A stretch of 64,000 nt of DNA from Ascidiimonas meishanensis (GTDB taxonomy: Bacteria > Bacteroidota > Bacteroidia > Flavobacteriales > Flavobacteriaceae). The translations under genes and the position numbers were made by a program. Below the pieces are notes generated by a model. The model made no database searches, was not told the origin of the DNA, and saw nothing but the letters and a program-made list of their open reading frames with translations. Positions 15,586-25,842 of this stretch are shown here, piece by piece; the first letter of the stretch is position 1, and each line of letters opens with the position of its first letter. The stretch is taken from the NCBI RefSeq assembly GCF_037782385.1, contig NZ_JBBEXD010000007.1, positions 111,435 to 175,434 of the forward strand, in the 5' to 3' direction.

Positions 15586-16815
15586 CTAGAAGATCTTATA
15601 ACGAAGAATGAATGAAGTTTTATCAAAGTTGCCTTGACGACTTCCACTCTCAAACATACTGTTGGTGGTGTTATATCTAGTCTCTAGTACAAATTGTTTT
15701 CCTATGGACAGTCCTAAACCTAAGCCCAATGAAATTCCTGATTCAACTTCAGCTTCTGGGGTTCTAGAATACGAGATTTTAGAATCTCCAAAAACAAAAT
15801 CAAAATTAAGAGAAGTATTTACAAATAGTTTCAAGTAGTCATTTAAGTACATATAATGTCTAAATCCCACTGGTATCTCAATAGAGGTATACGATATACT
15901 TGCTGTTTGATTAGTAGATTCACCTTCTTCCTCATAATAATTGTAATTGGGTTCACCAAAAACCGCCCATTTGTTTTTATTAAATGCAAAAACGTATTCT
16001 ACCTCAAACCCTCCACGAATTGATATGGCATTATCAAAATCTACATCTTTATCAAAGGTGCCTACAAGATCATCTGACGTAACGGATAATGATGAACTGC
16101 TAATACCTGCAGACACTCTTAAATTAAAGACTCCTTTGCCTTTTTGCTCCTGATAGTTTATCACCTCAGAATTACCACAAGAATTGTAAGCTTTGAAAAC
16201 ATTCATCATATCTTTTAGGGCATACTGCATGTCTTTGATTTTTGAGATAGATGTATTATTGCATTTTAAAGTATTCCATAATTGTTCGCGATACTTCCGG
16301 TTTTTTATGATTACCCCTTGAACATTGCTGGAACCCGTAGCATAAATCTTATAGCTTTTATAAATTAATTGCTCTGGAGTAGTAATTTGATTTTTTAAGG
16401 TATAGAAATAGCGTTTTAAATTTCCATCCTCATAAAAATAAAGTGTTGCATCACCCTCAAGCAAGACCTCAAGAAACAGGTTTTCTTCTTTAAATTCAGG
16501 AGCTTCTTTTTGGCTCATTCTCTTTAAGTTTTCACTAGAACGGTCAATGTCAACTAAATATCTGGTATATTTAAATACTCCAAGAACACCAAATTCTTTA
16601 GTGTCTGCAATTATACCCGTTTTGGGAGAATCACTTGGTTCAAGTTTATATTGAAATGATGTTGGGTTGCTTCCCCAAGCTTCATTTTTAATTAAGCAAT
16701 CTATCTTTTGGCCAGTATTGTTGATTATATAGCCTTTTTCAAAATTAATTTGCGCATTAAGAGCAATGTTTGCGCCTATAAAAATGGCGATAACAAGTAT
16801 AAGTTTTTTCATCAA
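15586..16815 (-). CDS. Outer-membrane beta-barrel protein
   Basis: A 409-residue protein with a signal peptide (KLILVIAIFIGANIALNAQ). Residues to about 210 form a soluble domain starting with INFEKGYIINNTGQKIDCLIK, and the rest alternates in the manner of an eight-strand or larger outer-membrane barrel, ending in an aromatic-rich strand (TSFILRYKIF). Proteins with this combination are common and unnamed in Flavobacteriia; function unknown. It is a single minus-strand gene convergent with typA. The second methionine (16812) is an equally good start. Confidence 0.75.
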   Translation of the reverse strand: MMKKLILVIAIFIGANIALNAQINFEKGYIINNTGQKIDCLIKNEAWGSNPTSFQYKLEPSDSPKTGIIADTKEFGVLGVFKYTRYLVDIDRSSENLKRMSQKEAPEFKEENLFLEVLLEGDATLYFYEDGNLKRYFYTLKNQITTPEQLIYKSYKIYATGSSNVQGVIIKNRKYREQLWNTLKCNNTSISKIKDMQYALKDMMNVFKAYNSCGNSEVINYQEQKGKGVFNLRVSAGISSSSLSVTSDDLVGTFDKDVDFDNAISIRGGFEVEYVFAFNKNKWAVFGEPNYNYYEEEGESTNQTASISYTSIEIPVGFRHYMYLNDYLKLFVNTSLNFDFVFGDSKISYSRTPEAEVESGISLGLGLGLSIGKQFVLETRYNTTNSMFESGSRQGNFDKTSFILRYKIF

Positions 16816-16907
16816 GTAAAACGGATTTTATTTAACAAGTATTCTTAAAAAGAATGATGCGAAAATAGGACAAAAAAGATAAACCTAAAAATAGAATAAG
16901 AACTACT

Positions 16908-18023
16908 TTAAAGTGCGTTAGGATTTTTCAAAAGCCTTAATTCCACTGCATCTTTTCCAAATTCTTTTAAAGACCCTTTTAATAAAAAATTAGGTGCAGT
17001 AATAAGTTCCAAAGTTCCTATGCCATCCCTAAAAGTTTCAAATTTCTCACTGTAGCTCTTTAGAGTAACGTCAAAAATAATCATTTCAGGGTCGGTGAAG
17101 ACCCCAACACCTTTTATTTGACCTACAAGTTTATCATTTTCAAGATAATTGATTCGTATAGTAATTTCATCTTGAATTACAGCAATATTTGCGGTGCCCA
17201 TTCCCAAATTATTTACATAAAATTTGTAATCACCAGAAATGGTTTTTGAGGTAATAATATCGTTATGATAATTATAAATAGAGGTAAGTCTACGCAACAA
17301 ACTGTCTTTGTAAGAAAGATAATCAGGTAGTTTGCCTACACAGTAGAAAGCACTGTCTAGAACTTTATTTCCATAAGGTGTATCCCTAAGTTGTATGTAT
17401 TCTGTTTTAGCCCATTCTTCATATAAATTGGCTAAGCGCTCATATCTATCTTTTGATTGCTGTTTCTTTTCCTTTGCAAGGATATTTTTTTGAAGTACTC
17501 TTACTTTAGTGGGATTAAAAAGCAAAGATGTTCTATCTGCATATAGTACAGACAACTGACTTAAAGCTTGTTCTTTTAAAATAAGATTATTACTTCTGGT
17601 AAGAAGATATTCAAAAGTCTTTACTGCGAGTTCTTTATCTCCATATTCATTTTCAAATTTTGCAAATTGAATCAGTAATTCATCATTTAACAGCGCTAAC
17701 TCTTCTTCAGAAGCTAAGGTTGTTATTTTTGAAAGTAAACTTACCACTTGTGTTCTGAAATTCAATGAAGCATTTGCAGATTCTCCCTTGGTAGCCATTG
17801 GATGAAAAGCAACCATTTGATAGGTACTTTCTTTTTCTACTAACTGGTTAATTAGAAACGCAACACTATCAAGTCTTTCTTGTTTTAGAACATCAGGTGA
17901 TTTTTCAATAACTTCTTGTGTGGGCTTTTTATCCTTTTGTAAGCTCAAGAAAATAGCAGTCCCACTCATAATAAGCGAGGCAAAGATTAAAATCCAATGA
18001 GTGAGCTTTTTTTTGTTAGGCAT
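16908..18023 (-). CDS. Membrane-anchored protein of unknown function
   Basis: A 371-residue protein with a short basic N-terminus, one membrane segment (WILIFASLIMSGTAIFLSL, about 9-27) and a long extracytoplasmic part. The middle (about 85-230) is alpha-helical and has the spacing of tetratricopeptide-like helices (EKEKKQQSKDRYERLANLYEEWAK region); the C-terminal 110 residues look beta-rich. No family was recognised. It is transcribed in the same direction as the outer-membrane protein gene 92 bp downstream, but a functional link is not shown. Confidence 0.6.
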   Translation of the reverse strand: MPNKKKLTHWILIFASLIMSGTAIFLSLQKDKKPTQEVIEKSPDVLKQERLDSVAFLINQLVEKESTYQMVAFHPMATKGESANASLNFRTQVVSLLSKITTLASEEELALLNDELLIQFAKFENEYGDKELAVKTFEYLLTRSNNLILKEQALSQLSVLYADRTSLLFNPTKVRVLQKNILAKEKKQQSKDRYERLANLYEEWAKTEYIQLRDTPYGNKVLDSAFYCVGKLPDYLSYKDSLLRRLTSIYNYHNDIITSKTISGDYKFYVNNLGMGTANIAVIQDEITIRINYLENDKLVGQIKGVGVFTDPEMIIFDVTLKSYSEKFETFRDGIGTLELITAPNFLLKGSLKEFGKDAVELRLLKNPNAL

Positions 18024-18152
18024 GAGTAGTTTTTTACGGGCATTTACAGGTGCTAATATAGTAAAATACTATGACCGAAAAAGAGGAGTGAAGTTAATAA
18101 ATGAATAGCTTGAAATAATAATTTTCATAGTATTATTGCAAAAATAAACAGT

Positions 18153-18395
18153 ATGAATTTTTTAGGAGTCTCTATAGTTGAATGGGTGGGTTATTTAGCA
18201 GCAGCTATTGTTTTGTTTTCTTTTTTTATGAAGGATATGAAAAAGCTAAGGCTAATAAATATGTCTGGATGTACTATCTGGGTATTATATGGATTTTTGC
18301 TACAAATTTCATGGCCTATTATTATAACCAATGCCGCTATTTTTTGCGTCAACGGGTACTATTTATATAAAACAAGAAAACCCTCAAATAAATAG
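18153..18395 (+). CDS. Small YgjV-like three-helix membrane protein
   Basis: An 80-residue protein with three hydrophobic helices (IVEWVGYLAAAIVLFSFF, MSGCTIWVLYGFLLQI, PIIITNAAIFCVNGYYLY). The pattern, with KKLRLIN after the first helix and a conserved Trp-Pro, resembles the YgjV inner-membrane family, whose fold is related to the half-unit of SWEET/SemiSWEET sugar carriers. E. coli YgjV is about twice as long, so this is a single-unit form. Function unknown. Its stop codon abuts that of the convergent ftsE-like gene with no base between. Confidence 0.65.
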   Translation: MNFLGVSIVEWVGYLAAAIVLFSFFMKDMKKLRLINMSGCTIWVLYGFLLQISWPIIITNAAIFCVNGYYLYKTRKPSNK

Positions 18396-19079
18396 CTACA
18401 CATTTTTTTGTACCACTTCAAACACCTTACTTCCGTCACATTTAAGCGTCTTGGAGGGAAATTTCAGTAATAAAGCATAATCATGCGTAGCCATTAAAAT
18501 GGTGCGTCCACTTTTATTTATCTCCTGTAAAACCTTCATTACTTCTACACTGGTCTGTGGATCTAAATTTCCCGTAGGTTCATCTGCCAGAATAAGCTCA
18601 GGATCATTTAGTAAAGCTCTTGCAATGGCAATCCTTTGTTGTTCGCCACCAGATAATTGATGTGGGAATTTAAAGCCTTTGGTTTTCATACCAACTTTAG
18701 AAAGTACAAAAGAAACTTTTTCATTCATTTTTTCTTTGTCCTTCCATCCCGTTGCTTTTAGAACAAACAAGAGGTTATCATTTACAGTTCTATCAGGAAG
18801 TAGCTTGAAATCCTGAAAAACAATTCCCAACTTCCTTCTTAAAAAAGGAATATCTTTTTCTTTAAGCGTTTTAAGATCAAAATCTGTTATAGTACCAGAG
18901 CCTTGAGTAAGTGGTAAATCGCCATAAAGCGTTTTCATAAAACTACTTTTACCACTCCCGGTTTTGCCAATTAAATAAACAAATTCTCCCTTATTTATGG
19001 TAAGATTGATTTCACTCAGTACTAAATTCTCCTTTTGAAAAATAGCGACATCTCGGAGTTCTAAAATTGTTTGATCCAT
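18396..19079 (-). CDS. ftsE: FtsE-like ABC transporter ATP-binding protein
   Basis: A 227-residue ABC ATPase with Walker A GKTGSGKS (38-45), signature LSGGEQQ (142-148), Walker B LILADEPTG (162-170) and the switch His in MATHDY. Residues such as FQDFKLLPDRTVNDN and the short length match FtsE, which with FtsX couples cytoplasmic ATP hydrolysis to periplasmic peptidoglycan hydrolases during division. No ftsX gene is adjacent, which is common in Bacteroidota. A LolD-like role cannot be excluded from sequence alone. Confidence 0.85.
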   Translation of the reverse strand: MDQTILELRDVAIFQKENLVLSEINLTINKGEFVYLIGKTGSGKSSFMKTLYGDLPLTQGSGTITDFDLKTLKEKDIPFLRRKLGIVFQDFKLLPDRTVNDNLLFVLKATGWKDKEKMNEKVSFVLSKVGMKTKGFKFPHQLSGGEQQRIAIARALLNDPELILADEPTGNLDPQTSVEVMKVLQEINKSGRTILMATHDYALLLKFPSKTLKCDGSKVFEVVQKNV

Positions 19080-19211
19080 GGAGTAAAAATATATGTAAAA
19101 GTAAGAACAAAAAATAGCACGTAAAATTATATCTCAACCCAAGTTATCAATCATTTTTAACATTTGTATAATTATCCATAAAAACCATCGTTATATGATT
19201 GTTGATTCATC

Positions 19212-19219
19212 TATATTTG
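19212..19219 (+). promoter_or_regulatory. -7 promoter element of the TPR/beta-barrel operon
   Basis: TATATTTG lies 21 bp before the ATG at 19241 and downstream of an in-frame TTG at 19199, which argues against that TTG as the start. Confidence 0.5.
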
Positions 19220-19240
19220 AAGACTAAACCCACTTTGACA

Positions 19241-22200
19241 ATGCATTGGAAGTCTATGCCATTTATTATAATGGTCCTTTTGTGGTCCATTACTCTTAAA
19301 GCCCAACAATCTAATATTTATCTTCATTCAAAAAAAGATTTTCAAGCCGCTTTAGGCTTGTATAATTCTAAGCAATATCAGGCAGCTCAGAATATTTTTG
19401 AAAAGGTAAAAGCAACTACTAATGATTATGAAACCGCGGCAGATTGCACTTACTATATAGCTAATGCAGCCATTAGATTAAATCAGTTAGGAGCAGACAG
19501 GCTTATGGAAGATTTTGTAACTGATTATCCTACTAGTACCAAACGGAACACTGCTTTTATGGATGTTGCAGACTATTATTTTGAAAATGGGAAATATGCT
19601 TATGCATTAAAATGGTACGACAAGGTAGAAGATCAAAACATGAGCAGAAAGGATCGTGAACATTTTAATTTTAAAAAAGGATATGCGCTTTTTACTGCTA
19701 GAAAATATAAGGATGCAGAAACCTATCTAAAGAAAGTGGAAGATTCAAAAGAGTACGGCTCTCAGGCAAAATATTATATAGGTTACATAGCCTATCAAAA
19801 AGATAATTACGAAACAGCAAGTACTTATTTTGATCAAATTACCAATGAGCAGGAATATAATGAAAAGCTTATTTATTACCAGGCAGATTTGAATTTCAAG
19901 CTAGGTAATTTTGAAAAAGCCATTGCACTTGCCAAACAAGAGCTGCCAAAAGCAGATCGGCAAGAAGTTTCAGAACTCAATAAAATAATTGGCGAAAGTT
20001 ATTTCAACCTAAAAGAATACGAGGCAGCAATTCCCTATTTGTTAGAATATCGTGGGAAAAGAGGTAAATGGAATAATACAGATTTTTATCTTTTAGGTTA
20101 CGCATACTATCAGCAAAAAGAATATGAAAATGCGATTGATCAATTTAATAAAATTGTTGGAGGAGATAACAGTGTAGCTCAAAACGCTTATTATCATTTG
20201 GCAAAATGCTATTTAGAAACAGAAAAGAAACAGCAGGCTTTAAATGCATTTAGAAATGCATCACAGATGGATTTTGATGCTCAAATACAAAAAGATGCTT
20301 GGTTAAATTATGGCAGATTAAGTTATGATATTGGCAACCCATATCAAAGTGTGCCAGAAGTATTAACTTCTTATTTGGATGCGTATCCTGAAACTGAAAA
20401 CCGTGAAGAAATAGAAGGGCTTTTAGTGGATTCTTATATTACTTCTAAAAACTATGAAGGGGCACTGGAGGTTTTAGAAAATAACAAAAGCTATGCTAGC
20501 AAAGAAGCCTATCAAAAAGTGGCTTTTTATCGCGGACTAGAGTTATATCTGGATGGTGATTATAAAGAAGCTGTGAATTTCTTAGATAAATCTCTTAAAG
20601 AACCTCAAGATCCTTTATATACAGCAAGAGCGATTTACTGGAAGGCAGAAGGGAGCTATTTATTGAACGATTTTGAAGAAGCTTTGATTGGATATAAACA
20701 ATTTGCGCAAAGCACAATAGCACCAGAAACGGAGGAGTATAAAAACCTTAATTATAATTTGGCCTATAGCTATTTCAAACAGAAAAATTATGCTGAAGCA
20801 ATTTCATATTTCAATAAATATTTAGAATTAGAGGGTGCAGAAGTAACACGCATCAACGATGCTTATTTGAGATTGGGTGATAGTCATTTTGTCTCTGGAA
20901 AATACTGGTCTTCTATTGAATCTTACGATAAAGCAATTGAAATTGGCGGCGTAGATAAAGATTATGCAAGTTTCCAAAAAGCGATATGCTATGGATTTGT
21001 TGATAGAAATACCAAAAAATTAGAAGCGCTAAATGCTTTTATTTCTGATTTTCCTAAATCAACCTTGCGTGATGATGCCCTTTATGAATTGGGTAATTCT
21101 TATGTAAATGAAGGAAAAGAACAGCAAGGGCTGGCTGCTTATGAGAAGTTAGTAGCAGAATACAGAATGAGCTCTTATGTACCTAAAGCTATCCTAAAAC
21201 AAGGCTTGGTAAATTATAACGCAGGCAATAATCAGCAAGCATTGGTGAAGTTTAAAACCGTGGTAAGAGACTTTCCAAATACTACCGAAGCAATTCAGGC
21301 AGTATCAACCGCAAAACTTATTTATGTAGAAGAGGGAAGAGTAGATGAATATGCAGCTTGGGTGAAAGATTTAGATTTTGTAGAAGTATCTGATGCAGAA
21401 TTAGACAATGCTTCCTATGAATCTGCTCAAAAACAATTTGCGCAAAACAAGACAGATGCTGCTATAAAAGCTTTTGAAAGTTATCTGCGTCAATTTCCAA
21501 GTGGTATTCATGCCCTAGAAGCTAATTTTTACTTGGCACAAAGCTATTTTGCAAAAGAATTGAAAAGCAAATCGGTTAAAAATTATAACTATGTAATCAA
21601 CCAAGTGCGAAGTGAATATACAGAACAGGCACTAGCCAGACTTAGCGAAATTCATCTTGGGACAAAAAATTATAATGAAGCATTAACCGTGTTAAAAAGA
21701 TTGGAAACAGAAGCCGATTTCCCTCAGAATATCACTTTTGCACAATCTAATCTGATGAAGGTGAATTATGAATTAAGAAATTATACTGAGACCGTTAGCT
21801 ATGCAGAAAAAGTATTGGCTAATAGTAAAATAGACAATCGTATCCGTAGTGATGCTCAAATTATGATTGCTAGGTCTGCCATAAAAACAGGAGATGAGAA
21901 TCGTGCAAAAGAGGCGTATGCAGAGGTGCAAAAAATTGCTACAGGAGTACTGGCTGCGGAGGCTCTTTATTATGATGCCTATTTTAAGCATAAGGAGTCA
22001 GACTATGAGGCATCTAATACATCTGTTCAAAAATTAGCGAAAGATTATTCTGGTTATAAAGAATATGGTGCTAAAGGATTGGTCATTATGGCAAAGAATT
22101 TTTATGAGTTAGACGATGCCTTTCAAGCAACTTATATTCTTGAGAGTGTTATTGAAAATTTTACAGATTACCCAGATGTCATTGCAGAGGCTCAGGAAGA

Positions 22201-22267
22201 ATTAAACAAAATAAAAACAGCAGAGTCTAAAAGAAATTCTTCTGTTTCACCAGATGAAGGCAATTAA
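19241..22267 (+). CDS. Large secreted tetratricopeptide-repeat protein
   Basis: About 1008 residues: a signal peptide (MHWKSMPFIIMVLLWSITLKAQ) then tetratricopeptide-type repeats across nearly the whole length (repeated units such as YYQQKEYENAIDQFNKI and YFKQKNYAEAISYFNKYLE). The protein would be a long periplasmic superhelical scaffold. The ATG at 19241 is preferred because the in-frame TTG at 19199 lies upstream of a TATATTTG promoter box. A beta-barrel protein starts 54 bp after its stop on the same strand, and the pair look like one operon. It is not SprE by length or by lipobox (none present). Function unknown; an envelope assembly or transport role is inferred. Confidence 0.85.
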   Translation: MHWKSMPFIIMVLLWSITLKAQQSNIYLHSKKDFQAALGLYNSKQYQAAQNIFEKVKATTNDYETAADCTYYIANAAIRLNQLGADRLMEDFVTDYPTSTKRNTAFMDVADYYFENGKYAYALKWYDKVEDQNMSRKDREHFNFKKGYALFTARKYKDAETYLKKVEDSKEYGSQAKYYIGYIAYQKDNYETASTYFDQITNEQEYNEKLIYYQADLNFKLGNFEKAIALAKQELPKADRQEVSELNKIIGESYFNLKEYEAAIPYLLEYRGKRGKWNNTDFYLLGYAYYQQKEYENAIDQFNKIVGGDNSVAQNAYYHLAKCYLETEKKQQALNAFRNASQMDFDAQIQKDAWLNYGRLSYDIGNPYQSVPEVLTSYLDAYPETENREEIEGLLVDSYITSKNYEGALEVLENNKSYASKEAYQKVAFYRGLELYLDGDYKEAVNFLDKSLKEPQDPLYTARAIYWKAEGSYLLNDFEEALIGYKQFAQSTIAPETEEYKNLNYNLAYSYFKQKNYAEAISYFNKYLELEGAEVTRINDAYLRLGDSHFVSGKYWSSIESYDKAIEIGGVDKDYASFQKAICYGFVDRNTKKLEALNAFISDFPKSTLRDDALYELGNSYVNEGKEQQGLAAYEKLVAEYRMSSYVPKAILKQGLVNYNAGNNQQALVKFKTVVRDFPNTTEAIQAVSTAKLIYVEEGRVDEYAAWVKDLDFVEVSDAELDNASYESAQKQFAQNKTDAAIKAFESYLRQFPSGIHALEANFYLAQSYFAKELKSKSVKNYNYVINQVRSEYTEQALARLSEIHLGTKNYNEALTVLKRLETEADFPQNITFAQSNLMKVNYELRNYTETVSYAEKVLANSKIDNRIRSDAQIMIARSAIKTGDENRAKEAYAEVQKIATGVLAAEALYYDAYFKHKESDYEASNTSVQKLAKDYSGYKEYGAKGLVIMAKNFYELDDAFQATYILESVIENFTDYPDVIAEAQEELNKIKTAESKRNSSVSPDEGN

Positions 22268-22321
22268 ACTTTTACCATCAATCAAATCATGTCAGTTAGC
22301 AATCCACATAATAGTAGGTTT

Positions 22322-24061
22322 ATGTCAAAAGCAATAAAGTTTTTATTCATTTTTATACTAACAAGTGCCTCTATTCATGCACAAGATGAGAAGGATAAAA
22401 AAAGAGATATTGGTACAGAGGTTGTAAATGTGGTAAAGCCATATACTCCTTCGGTTTCTGATGCATTTAAAGTAAAGCAGGTGCCCACTTTGAATGATTC
22501 GGTCACCACTACCAAAAAAGAAATTAAGTATACTATTTTTTCGGTTCCTGTTGCTTCTACTTTTGTTCCTGCGAAAGCGAAAGCGTCTGTGGTTAAAAAA
22601 GCAAAAAAAGAAGTACTATTCAATACATATGCTTCTTTAGGTCTCGGAAATTTTAGTACTGCATTAGTAGACTTTTATACCAGTAGGGCATTGGCAAGAG
22701 ATGAAACCTTGGACCTTTCTTTAAATCATCATTCTTCGCAAGGAGGAATTGATGGTGTAGTTTTAGATGACAACTTTTTCAACACCAGACTGGAAGGAAA
22801 TTACAGGAAGAAAACCCGCTATCTGGAATGGGGCGCTGACGCAGGTTTTAAGCACCAGATCTTTAATTGGTACGGAATACCGGAACAGCCTGGTTTTACG
22901 AATAGTCAACTTACTTCATTAGATGCAAAACAAACGTATTATACAACGTTTCTAGGGGCCAATCTTAGTTTAAAAGATTCATATTATAAAGAGGGAAGCC
23001 TGCTCTTACAACGTTTTTGGGATGGAAGCGAGAGCGGTGAAACACGCGCAAAACTCACACCAGTTTTTGAAATACCCATTTCAGGAGAATTAATTACTAC
23101 CAAGGTAACCATAGATTATCTTGGAGGAAATTTTGAACGTAACTATGCAAATGATGCAGCCATAAGCTATTCAAATTTGTTGTTGGGTATTACACCTAAT
23201 CTAGTGGTTTTAAGAGATGATCTTACCGTAAACTTGGGAGCTTCCATTTTTTATGCTAAGGAAGAGGATGATGGTACGCTATTTATCTATCCTAATGTAA
23301 CGGCTTCCTATAGACTAGTAGATGAGTATGTGATTGCTTTTGGCGGAATAGAAGGTAAACCAATTCAAAACTCGTATCAATCTTTCGTGGCCAATAATCC
23401 TTTTGTGTCACCAACACTTTTAGTGAAACCTACAGATCAACAATATGATGCCTATTTAGGGGTTAAGGGAAAGTTAATGTCTAATGTGGGCTATAATGTA
23501 AAAGCATCTTATGTGGCTGCTAACAATCAACCATTGTTTAAAGCGAATTACGTAAATGCCTTTGACGATGGGGAAACTGCTTTTGCATACGGAAATTCAT
23601 TTGATGTTGTATATGATAATGTAAAAACCATTTCTGTTTTTGGAGAATTAAAAGTGGATATTAATAGAGACTTTACTTTTAGACTTCAAGGAGAAATATT
23701 TGAATACACAACCGATGTGGAAGCTGAAGCATGGAATTTACCTACGGTAAGAGGATCTCTTTCTGCAGACTATCAGATAAGTGAAAAATGGGCTGCCGGA
23801 CTTAATATATTTTATACAGGTGAACGGAATGATGTTTTTACAGCAGACCCTGAAGATACGGGAGCACCTTTAGCACCCCAATTAGTTACTTTAGAAAGTT
23901 TTTTTGATGTGAATGCGCGTTTGTCTTATCAGTTTGATAGTCAGTTATCAGCTTTTCTACGTCTAAATAATTTAAGCGGAAACGAGTACGCTCGTTGGGC
24001 AACATATCCAGTGCAAGGTTTTCAAGTACTGGCAGGAGCAACATATAAATTTGATCTGTAG
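22322..24061 (+). CDS. TonB-receptor-like outer-membrane barrel without a plug
   Basis: A 579-residue protein with a signal peptide (KFLFIFILTSASIHAQ). After about 85 residues containing VVNVVKPYTPSVSDAFKV and IFSVPVASTFVPAKAKA, the rest is amphipathic beta strand to the C-terminal aromatic (AGATYKFDL), as in TonB-dependent receptor barrels. The plug domain is missing and no TonB box is evident. An upstream ATG at 22289 would add 11 residues before the signal peptide, so 22322 is preferred. It is paired with the TPR scaffold gene just upstream. Possibly the outer-membrane partner of a TPR-based complex; function unknown. Confidence 0.75.
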   Translation: MSKAIKFLFIFILTSASIHAQDEKDKKRDIGTEVVNVVKPYTPSVSDAFKVKQVPTLNDSVTTTKKEIKYTIFSVPVASTFVPAKAKASVVKKAKKEVLFNTYASLGLGNFSTALVDFYTSRALARDETLDLSLNHHSSQGGIDGVVLDDNFFNTRLEGNYRKKTRYLEWGADAGFKHQIFNWYGIPEQPGFTNSQLTSLDAKQTYYTTFLGANLSLKDSYYKEGSLLLQRFWDGSESGETRAKLTPVFEIPISGELITTKVTIDYLGGNFERNYANDAAISYSNLLLGITPNLVVLRDDLTVNLGASIFYAKEEDDGTLFIYPNVTASYRLVDEYVIAFGGIEGKPIQNSYQSFVANNPFVSPTLLVKPTDQQYDAYLGVKGKLMSNVGYNVKASYVAANNQPLFKANYVNAFDDGETAFAYGNSFDVVYDNVKTISVFGELKVDINRDFTFRLQGEIFEYTTDVEAEAWNLPTVRGSLSADYQISEKWAAGLNIFYTGERNDVFTADPEDTGAPLAPQLVTLESFFDVNARLSYQFDSQLSAFLRLNNLSGNEYARWATYPVQGFQVLAGATYKFDL

Positions 24062-24172
24062 ATTTTTAAGAGCTTTATTTGAGGGCAATATTTTAAAATT
24101 CACTCTTTTGTTATAAGTGCATGGCTTCTTAGATTTCATGAATAATTGTATTTTTAGCAAAACTTATATTCC

Positions 24173-25795
24173 ATGCAAAAAATCACAATTCTTCTAAGTA
24201 TTTTATGCTGTCTTGCTTGTAATTTGCCTAAAGAGAAGGTAGATCTTATAGTCCATAATGCAAATATTTATACGGTAGACAAAGACTTTTCAAAAAGTAC
24301 CGCATTTGCAATTAAAGAAGGACGTTTTGTGGAAACTGGCAGTACCAACTATATTTTGTCAAAGTACGAATCCAAAAAACAACTAGATCTTGAAGGCAAA
24401 ACCGTTCTGCCCGGACTTATAGATGCCCATTGTCATTTTTACCAATTAGGTTTGAACCGTCAGAAAGTGGATTTAGTGGGAACCCAAAGTTTTCAAGAAG
24501 TACTTGACAGAATAGCAGTTTTTCAAAAAGAAAAACAAATGTCTTTTATTCTAGGTCGTGGTTGGGATCAAAATGACTGGGATATAAAAGAATTTCCAAC
24601 CCGAGAAAAATTAGATTCATTGTATCCAGATACTCCTGTTGCCATAGAAAGAGTAGATGGACATGCTTATCTAGTGAATCAAAAGGCATTGGATATGGCA
24701 AATATTAATCTGAGTACTACAGTTAACGGTGGCGAGATTGAAAGGAAAAATGGGCAACTTACAGGGATATTAATTGACAATCCAATGGCTATGATAGATG
24801 CAGTAATTCCCCCAGTGACTAAATCAATACAAATATCAGCGCTTAAGGATGCACAAGAAGAATGCTTTTCTTTTGGGTTAACTACTGTTAATGATGCGGG
24901 CTTAAGTAAGGAGGTGATTCAATTAATAGACAGTTTACAACAGGAAAATAGTCTTACCATTAGAATGTATGCAATGATAAGTAACTATCCAGAAAATTTA
25001 GATTATTTTTTATCAAAAGGTACGCTTAAGACAGATAAGCTGAATGTTCGCTCTGTTAAAGTATACGGAGATGGAGCCCTTGGGTCTAGAGGTGCTGCGC
25101 TTAAGGAACCATATACAGATAAACCTGAACATTTTGGAGCAATGGTAACTCCAGTTTCTGAAATTGGTGCTCTTGCAGAAAGAATAGCAGCAACAGATTA
25201 CCAGATGAATACACATGCTATAGGGGATTCTGCGAATAGAGTGGTATTGAAAATATATGATAAAGTATTAAAAGGGAAAGATGACAGACGTTGGAAAGTG
25301 GAGCATGCTCAAATTGTAGATCCAGATGATTTCCATTATTTCAATACGAATATACTTCCTTCCGTGCAGCCCACCCATGCTACGAGTGATATGTATTGGG
25401 CAGAAGACAGATTAGGTGCCAAACGTATGGAAGGCGCCTATGCGTTTAAAACTTTGCTTGATAAAGCAGGTGTGGTGGCCTTAGGTACTGATTTTCCAGT
25501 AGAAAGGGTAAACCCGTTTCTTACGTTTTATGCAGCGGTAGCTCGAAAGGATGTAGAAGAATATCCGGAAGAAGGTTTTAGACCTGAAGAACGTCTTACC
25601 AGAGAACAAACTTTAAGAGGGATGACTATTTGGGCAGCATATTCAAATTTTGAAGAACAAGAAAAAGGAAGTATTGAAAAAGGAAAGTTTGCAGATTTTA
25701 TTGTATTAGATAAAGATATAATGAGCATTCCAGAAAATGAAATCCCATACTTAAAAGTAAAAAGCACCTATATTTCCGGTAAACAAGTAAAATAA
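24173..25795 (+). CDS. Amidohydrolase family lipoprotein (YtcJ-like)
   Basis: A 540-residue metal-dependent hydrolase of the Amidohydro_3 group. A signal with lipobox LAC places lipidated Cys16 at the mature N-terminus, so the enzyme is anchored on a membrane outside the cytoplasm. The HxH metal motif is in GLIDAHCHF (His86, His88); later metal-site regions include EHAQIVDPDDF and GTDFPVE. YtcJ-like enzymes act on varied N-acyl or ring amides and the substrate cannot be predicted. Single gene; the hairpin after its stop mainly serves the convergent DUF2911 gene. Confidence 0.88.
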   Translation: MQKITILLSILCCLACNLPKEKVDLIVHNANIYTVDKDFSKSTAFAIKEGRFVETGSTNYILSKYESKKQLDLEGKTVLPGLIDAHCHFYQLGLNRQKVDLVGTQSFQEVLDRIAVFQKEKQMSFILGRGWDQNDWDIKEFPTREKLDSLYPDTPVAIERVDGHAYLVNQKALDMANINLSTTVNGGEIERKNGQLTGILIDNPMAMIDAVIPPVTKSIQISALKDAQEECFSFGLTTVNDAGLSKEVIQLIDSLQQENSLTIRMYAMISNYPENLDYFLSKGTLKTDKLNVRSVKVYGDGALGSRGAALKEPYTDKPEHFGAMVTPVSEIGALAERIAATDYQMNTHAIGDSANRVVLKIYDKVLKGKDDRRWKVEHAQIVDPDDFHYFNTNILPSVQPTHATSDMYWAEDRLGAKRMEGAYAFKTLLDKAGVVALGTDFPVERVNPFLTFYAAVARKDVEEYPEEGFRPEERLTREQTLRGMTIWAAYSNFEEQEKGSIEKGKFADFIVLDKDIMSIPENEIPYLKVKSTYISGKQVK

Positions 25796-25817
25796 AAAAA
25801 ACCGGAAATTCCCCGGC
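25794..25817 (-). terminator. Terminator between the amidohydrolase and DUF2911 genes
   Basis: Short stem CCGGA/CCCGG (25802-25806, 25812-25816); on the complement all five pairs form (one G-U) and a run of U follows, so it best fits termination of the minus-strand DUF2911 gene, with weaker action on the plus strand. Confidence 0.55.
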
Positions 25818-25842
25818 TTTCTTATTTTACTCGTTTGTTGTT

